Positions 6,505 through 11,543 of a stretch of DNA of 11,543 nt are shown here, in pieces (the first letter of the stretch is position 1; every line of letters begins with the position of its first letter). The position numbers were made by a program, and so were the translations under genes. The DNA comes from an uncultured Clostridia bacterium. GTDB lineage: Bacteria; Bacillota; Clostridia; TANB77; CAG-508. The notes beneath the pieces were generated by a model. The model was not told where the DNA came from and searched no databases. It saw only the letters and a program-made list of their open reading frames with translations. Location of the stretch: assembly GCA_949077355.1 (NCBI GenBank), contig CARUQW010000044.1, forward strand, positions 1 through 11,543, given 5' to 3'.

Positions 6505-7083
6505 TTATTGTATTTTAACTAACTTACCTAAAACATTCAAATAAAAAGTTTTGTTATGATATCTTGATTTATCCATTTTAAAAACAGGATTAACAGTAAC
6601 TGTTTCGCCTGGATTTATAGTAAATTGAACTGTCTCTAAATTATCAAATTCAAATTGATAATAACCTGTATAATCAGAATCATTATAATATATGCGTTCA
6701 TCTTCATCTTCTAATTTTAAATATATAGAATAATCTGGTCTGTAATCATATATTCTTTGTGGTTCATTTGTAATGTTTTTCATTTCTGCTGTTACACAAA
6801 CAAGAGTATAATAATAGTCATCTACAGTTTTATAATATTTTGGAATACCAACTTTTGTTCTTTCTTCTATATTCGTAACTGTTATTTCATAGTATTTGTT
6901 AGTAATTTTATCACCTATGTTTAAACTTGCTTCGTGTCTTGCTTCTAATCGAGCTCTTTCTTCCTCTTTTTCGTTTTTTTCAATTGTTTGATTTACTTTT
7001 GATACTATAAAGAATATTGCTATAACTGCTACAATGACAATAAGTATTAACTTAATAACACTAATTCCTTTTTGGTTTTTCAT
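6505..7083 (-). CDS. pilin-like N-terminus with an extracellular DUF4352-type domain
   Basis: This 192-aa membrane-anchored protein begins MKNQKGISVIKLILIVIVAVIAIFF, a positively charged end, a KG junction and a hydrophobic helix, as in prepilin-like proteins of clostridia. The position-5 residue after the Gly is Lys, where pilins have Glu, so processing by prepilin peptidase is doubtful. A charged, probably coiled segment follows (about 30-52, KNEKEEERARLEAR). A beta-rich outer domain then carries ITVTNIEERT, a YTLVCVTAEMKNITNEP strand pair and a late TINPGETVTVNPVFKMD, features of DUF4352 immunoglobulin-like lipoprotein and membrane domains. A perfect AAAGGAGGTGA precedes the ATG. It sits between two small genes in a minus cluster divergent from a Cro/CI regulator. 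The function is unknown; superinfection or surface roles are possible but unsupported. Confidence 0.75.
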   Translation of the reverse strand: MKNQKGISVIKLILIVIVAVIAIFFIVSKVNQTIEKNEKEEERARLEARHEASLNIGDKITNKYYEITVTNIEERTKVGIPKYYKTVDDYYYTLVCVTAEMKNITNEPQRIYDYRPDYSIYLKLEDEDERIYYNDSDYTGYYQFEFDNLETVQFTINPGETVTVNPVFKMDKSRYHNKTFYLNVLGKLVKIQ

Positions 7084-7144
7084 TTATTTTTCACCTCCTT
7101 TTTCTTTTGTAATATTTTGTCGAATTTTAGTATATCATTTCTTT

Positions 7145-7345
7145 TTATTCTCGACAATAGGTATTTTCTAAAAAGTTAGCTTGTTCTCTTGTTATTTTTC
7201 CATTAACAGTAGCCAGTCTTAGTAAAGCTTTTATATTTTCCCATTTCATGTTTTTACAACGTCCTTTTGCAGTTTCTTCAATATAAAAAATTAGTTCATC
7301 TACTATATACATTGGCACAGAAAAATTTTTGTTTATTTTAGTCAT
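7145..7345 (-). CDS. small helical protein, unknown function
   Basis: The 66-aa product (MTKINKNFSVPMYIVDELIFYIEE...) is predicted mostly helical, with MKWENIKALLRLATVNGKITREQANFLENTY in the C-terminal half. The pattern of a helix, a VNGKIT turn and a second helix is common in small mobile-element proteins, but I recognise no family. AGGAG lies 9 nt before the ATG. It is the first gene of the minus cluster, driven by a TTGACA-17-TATTAT promoter whose -35 overlaps the palindrome at 7400-7415. It is therefore probably repressed by the divergent Cro/CI-type protein. The next gene begins 61 nt downstream. Confidence 0.65.
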   Translation of the reverse strand: MTKINKNFSVPMYIVDELIFYIEETAKGRCKNMKWENIKALLRLATVNGKITREQANFLENTYCRE

Positions 7346-7385
7346 TTTTAATTGCTCCTATTTTTTTACATTTTTCAACAATTAA

Positions 7386-7414
7386 ATAATACTATAAAAG
7401 TTGGCAATTGTCAA
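7386..7414 (-). promoter_or_regulatory. leftward promoter for the small-protein cluster
   Basis: On the minus strand TTGACA (7414-7409) is separated by 17 nt from TATTAT (7391-7386). The start codon at 7345 is about 40 nt downstream. The -35 box lies inside the palindrome at 7400-7415. Confidence 0.75.
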
Positions 7415-7415
7415 C
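7400..7415. promoter_or_regulatory. 16-bp palindromic operator
   Basis: GTTGGCAATTGTCAAC is a palindrome with one mismatched pair. It covers the -35 box of the leftward promoter and lies 67 bases upstream of the divergent Cro/CI-type gene. It is the natural candidate binding site of that protein. Confidence 0.65.
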
Positions 7416-7481
7416 AACACAAAATAACTTTTTTGTTAATATTTCTAATATAGGGAATACTATAAAAAAGGAGATTTTACA

Positions 7482-7721
7482 GTGGATTTATCACAAGCAG
7501 TTAGAATAAGAATTACAAATTTAATAGAAGAAAGAAAAATAAATGTTTCAAAACTTAGTACAATGGCAGGAATATCACGTTCAACATTATCTAAGTTTTT
7601 AGCAGGAAAAAGAAAAATTATAAGACTTGATATGATAGAATATATTTGCGAGGGCTTAAATATAAAATTACAAGACTTTTTCAATGACCCAATATTTGAT
7701 AATATAGAAATGGAAGATTAG
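7482..7721 (+). CDS. Cro/CI-type (XRE) helix-turn-helix regulator
   Basis: The 79-aa protein is essentially a single HTH domain: helices around VRIRITNLIEERKI (7-20), NVSKLSTMAGISRSTLSKFLAGKR (21-44, the turn and recognition helix) and MIEYICEGLNIKLQDFF (51-67). It starts at GTG, supported by AAGGAG 8 nt upstream; no ATG is available nearby. It is divergent from the small-protein cluster, with a palindrome at 7400-7415 between them, so it likely represses that cluster. A strong terminator follows 4 nt after the stop codon. There is no protease or sensor domain, so it looks like a Cro-like or small repressor and not a full CI protein. Confidence 0.88.
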   Translation: MDLSQAVRIRITNLIEERKINVSKLSTMAGISRSTLSKFLAGKRKIIRLDMIEYICEGLNIKLQDFFNDPIFDNIEMED

Positions 7722-7724
7722 ATT

Positions 7725-7763
7725 AAAAGATAGTACCGATTAAAATACTATCTTTTATTTTTT
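7725..7763 (+). terminator. intrinsic terminator of the XRE regulator
   Basis: AAAAGATAGTA (7725-7735) pairs perfectly with TACTATCTTTT (7746-7756) over 11 bp, with a 10-nt loop. It is followed by ATTTTTTG. It begins 4 bases after the stop codon. Confidence 0.88.
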
Positions 7764-7867
7764 GTATATTCTATATTTATAGTGTTTCTATTTGTAGTGA
7801 AAACCGCTTCTGTTCCATTTTTAGAAATAAGTAATATAAGTTCATGTCTAATATATTTTTGCTTATC
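7748..7867 (-). pseudogene. possible C-terminal gene remnant (39 codons)
   Basis: On the minus strand one frame runs from a stop at 7870 to TAG at 7748-7750. It encodes DKQKYIRHELILLISKNG, followed by TEAVFTTNRNTINIEYTKNKR. It has protein-like composition but no usable start codon or ribosome binding site, and the tail overlaps the stem of the XRE terminator. It may be the end of a lost gene, such as a recombinase, or chance. I do not recognise it. Confidence 0.2.
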
Positions 7868-7879
7868 TTAGTCAATTTT

Positions 7880-8150
7880 AGTTATGAAGTTGCACGTTGT
7901 ACTTAATGTTGCATTATATTTTTAAATAGTGCAACACAGTCAAACCTTTGATATTATTGCGTTTTACTTATATTTGTTGCCCTGTTGCTCTATTTTTTAT
8001 ATAAAAGGTATAAAAAAATAAAATATTATATATCTTAAAAAAATAAAAAAGCATAAATAATATATATAAATAATAGAAATTATGTGCAACCAGCAACAAA
8101 GTTTTGCAAACACTTGATATTACTATAATTTATACAGTTGCACATAATTT
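7880..8150. other. candidate replication origin: GTTGCA iteron-like repeats plus AT-rich unwinding block
   Basis: This gene-free stretch beside the primase-helicase contains eight copies of GTTGC(A/C/T): 7889, 7908, 7929 (reverse), 7976, 7984, 8084 (reverse), 8092 (reverse) and 8137. Two of them form the tandem 8-mers GTTGCCCT/GTTGCTCT at 7976-7991. Between the repeat groups, 7991-8082 has only about 6 G/C in 92 bases, as in a DNA unwinding element. Clustered short repeats plus an AT-rich block next to the replication protein is the usual layout of phage and plasmid origins. The origin function is inferred. Confidence 0.5.
8077..8150. repeat. 14-bp perfect inverted repeat at the end of the primase gene
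   Basis: AAATTATGTGCAAC (8077-8090) and GTTGCACATAATTT (8137-8150) are perfect inverted copies separated by 46 nt, directly after the primase stop codon at 8151. Each arm contains one of the GTTGCA repeats. It could act as a long-loop terminator on the minus strand or as paired initiator-binding sites. Confidence 0.75.
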
Positions 8151-10610
8151 TTAACGTTGATATTTCTTTTTAGAAGGTTTTGCTGGCTTATCAAAAAAAA
8201 CATATAGATAAGACATACCTTTATCATTTCTCTCCTTTTTAACTGTAAAATGTTTTCTAGCAACTTTGCCAAAATTACTTTTAAATTGGTCGTATTCCAT
8301 AGGTGTTATTTTTTTGGCTATACAATATTCATTTTTGTATATTAGGTATAATTCAGAGTAAAAGCCATTTGCTGGAGATAAATCTACTTTTTTACCATCT
8401 GTACTACCACATTTATTTAGTAAGTGCCAATTCATGAAGTCTTCACATTGTCCTTTAGGGTTATCATCAAAAATATTTTCAAATAAATGTTCCATTTCTT
8501 CTGTATTTTTTAATGTTATTTTACCAGATAAAAAATCTAAATACATATATCTAGCTTTATTTGCTACCCAACATAAGCTGCCATGGTCTAAGCTGTCTAA
8601 TACACACTTATCTCTTATACGAATACCAGATTTTTCTATTATAATTCCAGCATCTGCACTCATTTCACTTTTGCGATATTCCATTATTTGTTCATCACTT
8701 TTTTTGCTATTATCTAAATTCATTACCATTCTATACAATAAAAGGTTGTCTAATTCTTCGTCTTGTACTTTATAAGAACATGGTAATATTGCAACACGTC
8801 TACGCATACCTTCCGAATTATCAAATAGCTTAAATTGGCTGTTTGTAGCACATACTATTTGTGGTAGTGTTTCAAGTGACTTTTTTTTGCCATATTTAGG
8901 GTTAATTTCTACCGATGCTGTTCCAGTAATACCACCTTTAATGTAACTAAATGCTTCTTTGTTATAGTCTGGTGGTAATTCGTCTATTAAACAACAAATA
9001 CCTTTATCTAAGTCTTGTCCCCAATAACCTGTTGTGGGGCTTGTACCAAATATATTACTTTCATTATATAGATTTCTACCTAGTAACATTTTAGCTAGTG
9101 CTATAAATATACTTTTTCCGTTTCGTCCTCCGCCAGACAATATTACTATTAAACAAAGTTGGTTTCTATGACACATTATAGCTCCATATATTACATAAAA
9201 CCATTTTATTATTTCCTCTTGAACAACACCTAAATAATCTCTGCTAAGTTCAGCTAAGAAATTATTTATTACTCTACCTAAGTCATCTTTGTGTTCTTCC
9301 ACCCAAGTTCTATTGTGTAAAGTCCAGTCATAAACTAAATCGGTAGGGGGTAAGTTTTCTTCCTTAAAATAATCAAAATCGTATATATCATCAGAAATAC
9401 AACTTGCTATTCCATTTTTACATACATAAAAATTACTATTTCTACGAAAAATTTTCTTATTTTCATTGCACCTTTGTATCAATTGCTTTTTTACCTCCTC
9501 ATAAAATATTGTTTTGAAACTATAATCACAAAAAGTATTTCGTATTTCTTTCCACATAGTGTTTAAATCAAAAACCATTTTTAGGGTAGAATCAATATAA
9601 CATAGTTGTCCGCCTTCTCCTGTATCGTAAGTATTTCCCATTACATAGAAATCATATTTGTTATATAAAAATTCACACGCTTGTTGTTCTGTTATTTTGC
9701 CAGTTTTTGTTTTCATTGCTTTTTCCCATTTTCTATCCTTATCTTTAAATTCCCAACCACTACTTGTTAGTGTTTCTTCATAATCTGCCCAGCGTTCTTC
9801 TAAATCACCAAATAAGTCACTATCTGGCATTGGTATTCCTATTTTAACTAAGTATTGGTCGTGTATAGCTGTAATTAAATCTTTAAATTCCCCAATTTCA
9901 AAACCATTACTTAAACCAAAATAACTACATCTTTCAACTATATGATTATGACGTCCTTCAGACATTTTCATTAACTGTGTAAATGGGTTATCTGTAAGAG
10001 TGTATTCAACTGCATCATCTTTAGTTCTGTCGCCAGTCTTTCCGCCTTTGTGTAGTTCACTATCTTTGAATTTTCCCCAAAGCCAGTATGGTAACACATC
10101 AAGTTCTTCTATGTCTATTTTATCAAGTGTAGTAGTAGGGGTATCTAAATCCCAACTACGAACTTCTTTCCTTAACATTCCACAAACTTTAATTATTTGA
10201 ACAGGTGGACTTTTTCCTTTTGTCCAACCTTTACAATCAAATTTATAACCAAACCAGTTAGTTGCACCAGTTAGTTCTTTTTCATAAAAATTAGGTTTTC
10301 TATATAAAAAGTGATAACCTTTAGTAGTTTCTAGTATTAAACAGTTTGACTTTGCCCTAGTTATTATTTCATACATTTCATCCGCTTCTTTTGGATCGTC
10401 AAAATCTATGAATATACAACCTTCTGGTACTTCTCTTGCAAAATTAGGGGAGTCTTCTTTTAGTATGTCTTCATATTTTACAGGTGTTTTACGATACGCT
10501 GTTTTACTATCTTTGTATAATTTTACTTGTTCAATATCTCCACTCTTAAATTTTTCAATATCAAAAGCATCAGGTGTATCTGCCACCTTACAAAATTTAT
10601 AATATTTCAT
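8151..10610 (-). CDS. phage/plasmid primase-helicase (AEP primase plus D5-type SF3 helicase)
   Basis: This 819-aa replication protein should synthesise primers and unwind DNA for the mobile element. The N-terminal primase-polymerase (AEP) core shows CIFIDFDDPKE (65-75, catalytic acidic pair at about 69-72) and TKGYHFLYR (96-104, the second AEP motif). A D5_N-like linker (about 440-485) leads to the SF3 helicase: Walker A SGGGRNGKS (492-500), Walker B CCLIDE (539-544), motif C CATNS (587-591) and an arginine-finger segment GMRRRV (601-606). The C-terminal part (about 740-819) resembles winged-helix tails of such proteins. GGAGG lies 7 nt before the ATG. It is the last gene of a minus operon led by the 50-aa and HTH genes, and its 3' end abuts the iteron-like region. 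Despite 819 codons it uses no in-frame CGG. Confidence 0.92.
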   Translation of the reverse strand: MKYYKFCKVADTPDAFDIEKFKSGDIEQVKLYKDSKTAYRKTPVKYEDILKEDSPNFAREVPEGCIFIDFDDPKEADEMYEIITRAKSNCLILETTKGYHFLYRKPNFYEKELTGATNWFGYKFDCKGWTKGKSPPVQIIKVCGMLRKEVRSWDLDTPTTTLDKIDIEELDVLPYWLWGKFKDSELHKGGKTGDRTKDDAVEYTLTDNPFTQLMKMSEGRHNHIVERCSYFGLSNGFEIGEFKDLITAIHDQYLVKIGIPMPDSDLFGDLEERWADYEETLTSSGWEFKDKDRKWEKAMKTKTGKITEQQACEFLYNKYDFYVMGNTYDTGEGGQLCYIDSTLKMVFDLNTMWKEIRNTFCDYSFKTIFYEEVKKQLIQRCNENKKIFRRNSNFYVCKNGIASCISDDIYDFDYFKEENLPPTDLVYDWTLHNRTWVEEHKDDLGRVINNFLAELSRDYLGVVQEEIIKWFYVIYGAIMCHRNQLCLIVILSGGGRNGKSIFIALAKMLLGRNLYNESNIFGTSPTTGYWGQDLDKGICCLIDELPPDYNKEAFSYIKGGITGTASVEINPKYGKKKSLETLPQIVCATNSQFKLFDNSEGMRRRVAILPCSYKVQDEELDNLLLYRMVMNLDNSKKSDEQIMEYRKSEMSADAGIIIEKSGIRIRDKCVLDSLDHGSLCWVANKARYMYLDFLSGKITLKNTEEMEHLFENIFDDNPKGQCEDFMNWHLLNKCGSTDGKKVDLSPANGFYSELYLIYKNEYCIAKKITPMEYDQFKSNFGKVARKHFTVKKERNDKGMSYLYVFFDKPAKPSKKKYQR

Positions 10611-10757
10611 TAAAAAACCTCCGTTTATTTTTTATAATTTACATAATATTTTGAAGCAGGTGCATATTTTACAACGCACCACAAACCAAACTAATGTTCA
10701 AAGATATACTGGACTCCGCTTCCTATGTAATAATTAAATATACTTTTCTTTTGTAAC

Positions 10758-11043
10758 TTATTTATAATCTTCTTTACTTCTTTTAGTCATACACCATTCT
10801 CTTAAAGCATCAAGCAATACAACCTTACTTTTTGTAAAATCAATCGCAGGAAAATCAGAAAGGTTAAAAATATCTTGACTTGTCTTTATTGAACAACCGT
10901 AACATTTCTGCTAGTTCTTTAATTGTTATAAAATGTAATCGTTTGCCTTTATCTCCTAGTTCTTCTAACTGTTTATTTAACTCATTGCATTTTTTAATGA
11001 CTTCGTCTAAATCTGTATCAATATTTAAAGTTACTTTACTCAT
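10758..11043 (-). CDS. excisionase-like helix-turn-helix protein interrupted by a +1 frameshift at CGG
   Basis: The start is ATG at 11043, preceded by GAGGTG with 9-nt spacing; an in-frame GTG at 11055 overlaps the Shine-Dalgarno. The first part (MSKVTLNIDTDLDEVIKKCN...) is a coiled, charged helix. From about residue 39 comes FITIKELAEML, the opening of a MerR/excisionase-type HTH. The zero frame then meets CGG (10899-10897) and soon stops at 10864. Skipping the C gives GCSIKTSQDIFNLSDFPAIDF, exactly the rest of an HTH_17-type fold, then VLLDALREWC and a basic tail, with stop at 10758-10760. The repaired product is 94 aa. These proteins often direct excision or copy control on mobile elements. 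The fold assignment is good; expression by frameshifting is inferred. Confidence 0.72.
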
Positions 11044-11060
11044 TATCTTTTCCACCTCTT

Positions 11061-11213
11061 CTAATTATTTTTATTGCTATTTTCCTGTTCTTTCTTTATT
11101 TTTAATCTTTTGTAAAATCGTGCATTAGTTGCTTTTACTTTTTCTGGATTTCTTTTTCTCCAATTTCTTGCGTACTCATTTTTTAAAGTTCTAATTTCTT
11201 CTTCATTTTCCAT
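11061..11213 (-). CDS. small basic mobile-element protein
   Basis: This 50-aa protein reads MENEEEIRTLKNEYARNWRK, then RNPEKVKATNARFYKRLKIKKEQENSNKNN. It resembles the many short phage and ICE proteins with an N-Y-x-R-x-W-R-x-x-NPEKVK core, whose function is unknown. They are mostly helical, and the basic residues suggest nucleic-acid binding. A perfect AAAGGAGGTG lies before the ATG at 11213. It is the first gene of the leftward operon, 17 nt upstream of the HTH gene's ATG, and sits under the operator-controlled promoter at 11280-11308. Confidence 0.7.
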   Translation of the reverse strand: MENEEEIRTLKNEYARNWRKRNPEKVKATNARFYKRLKIKKEQENSNKNN

Positions 11214-11249
11214 TTAAACACCTCCTTTTTCAGTATTTACAAGTTTTAC

Positions 11250-11278
11250 TTGACAATTATTTTATTTCATCTTATAAT
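11250..11278 (+). promoter_or_regulatory. perfect consensus promoter of the right-hand repressor
   Basis: TTGACA (11250-11255), a 17-nt spacer and TATAAT (11273-11278) match the consensus fully. Transcription would begin near 11285, at the left edge of operator 1, so the repressor is probably self-regulated. Confidence 0.85.
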
Positions 11279-11279
11279 T

Positions 11280-11308
11280 ATATTATGACATATACATCAT
11301 AATTTCAA
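11280..11308 (-). promoter_or_regulatory. leftward promoter for the primase operon
   Basis: On the minus strand TTGAAA (11308-11303) is followed after 17 nt by TAATAT (11285-11280). The spacer contains operator 1 (11285-11300), so bound repressor would block it. The first gene of the operon starts at 11213. Confidence 0.65.
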
Positions 11309-11329
11309 TATGTATGATGTATTTGTCAT
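11285..11329. promoter_or_regulatory. pair of 16-bp operators in inverted orientation
   Basis: Operator 1 is ATGACATATACATCAT (11285-11300). Operator 2 is ATGATGTATTTGTCAT (11314-11329), its reverse complement with one mismatch. Each is itself near-palindromic (ATGA...TCAT). Their centres are 29 bp apart, about three helical turns, suiting cooperative dimer binding. Confidence 0.75.
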
Positions 11330-11352
11330 AAAAAATTAAAGGAGGAAAAAAA

Positions 11353-11543
11353 ATGACAAATAATGATCATTTAAAAATTGCTAGTAAAAGAATTGCAGAA
11401 TTAAGAAATGAAAGAGGTTGGACACAGGAAAATCTTGCAGACGAATTACATGTAACTACATCTGTTATAGGTCATTGTGAAAGAGGACGCAATATTCCAA
11501 TAGACATACTATGTCAAATAGCAAAGTGCTTTGAAACATCAAC
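11353..11543 (+). CDS. CI-type repressor with XRE helix-turn-helix (partial at window edge)
   Basis: AGGAGG precedes the ATG. The visible 63 residues form a Cro/CI HTH: HLKIASKRIAELRNERGW (6-23), TQENLADELHVTTSVIGHCE (24-43, with the recognition helix), RGRNIPIDILCQIAKCFETS (44-63). The frame runs off the window, so the C-terminal part (dimerisation, or a LexA-type protease domain) is unseen. Paired operators and divergent promoters in 11250-11329 make it the likely master repressor of the primase operon and of itself. Confidence 0.88.
   Translation, partial: MTNNDHLKIASKRIAELRNERGWTQENLADELHVTTSVIGHCERGRNIPIDILCQIAKCFETS

Noticed and set aside
8434..8775. 113-codon open frame on the plus strand
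   Set aside because: It lies entirely opposite the primase-helicase coding sequence, whose motifs are certain.
10659..10680. GGTGC/GCACC hairpin upstream of the primase start
   Set aside because: The stem is only 5 bp with a 12-nt loop and no U-tract; too weak to call a terminator or attenuator.
10680..10770. Minus-strand open frame reading ...SIFNYYIGSGVQYIFEH after the HTH gene
   Set aside because: It has no usable start codon or ribosome binding site and follows an in-frame stop; no reason to fuse it to the HTH gene, whose own stop is well placed.
1..11543. CRISPR arrays, rRNA, riboswitches, toxin-antitoxin pairs, integrase
   Set aside because: I looked for regular direct repeats, conserved RNA motifs, and recombinase or toxin signatures and saw none that I could support.

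Overview
The window is AT-rich throughout (roughly 70-75% A+T by eye). Its Shine-Dalgarno sites (AGGAGG, AAAGGAGGTG) and sigma-70/sigma-A promoters are strong, and the gene set is CarD, phage-type dut, feoA/feoB, a clostridial pilin-like protein and Cro/CI regulators. This fits a low-GC Firmicute, most likely an anaerobic clostridium-like gut or uncultured lineage. I cannot name a genus from this sequence.

Layout. Positions 1-50 look like the end of an ISL3-type insertion sequence. A tRNA-Leu(UAA) (106-193, minus) follows, with a consensus promoter and a terminator. Next come a CarD-type RNA-polymerase-binding regulator (364-927, minus) and a dUTPase (1145-1606, minus). The dUTPase is divergent from a feoA-feoB ferrous-iron uptake operon (1732-4179, plus) that ends in a strong terminator. 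Two minus-strand genes complete the chromosomal-looking part: a tocopherol-cyclase-like protein (4227-5213) and a Nudix hydrolase (5309-5848). After a gene-free stretch (5849-6306), the right half looks like an integrated mobile element (prophage, ICE or phage-plasmid). It holds a two-to-three-gene minus cluster (small membrane protein, pilin-like DUF4352-type protein, small helical protein), a divergent Cro/CI-type regulator (7482-7721, plus) and an iteron-like, very AT-rich candidate replication origin (about 7880-8150). Beyond these lie a D5-type primase-helicase (8151-10610, minus), an excisionase-like HTH gene (10758-11043, minus), a 50-aa basic protein (11061-11213, minus), and a CI-type repressor (11353 to the window edge, plus) with paired operators. 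No integrase or structural phage gene is inside the window.

Main finding. Three in-frame CGG codons occur in about 3,050 codons of the genes I accept. Each one sits at a point where the protein continues only after a +1 shift: two in feoB (3431 and 3729) and one in the HTH gene (minus strand, 10899-10897). In every case, skipping the C gives a GGN glycine codon that fits the family, and the downstream frame restores a normal protein. No other CGG is in frame anywhere in those genes. Random insertions, or sequencing errors, would be unlikely to choose the same codon three times in two unrelated genes, one chromosomal and one on the mobile element. Candidate explanations are a natural +1 frameshift at an unassigned or starved CGG codon, or four-base decoding of CGGN as glycine. 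A context-specific sequencing artefact must be excluded first.

Regulation. The right-hand switch region has a perfect TTGACA-17-TATAAT promoter for the repressor and an overlapping leftward promoter for the primase operon. Two 16-bp operators face each other there. The second regulator has its own near-perfect 16-bp palindrome over the -35 box of the leftward promoter of the small-protein cluster.
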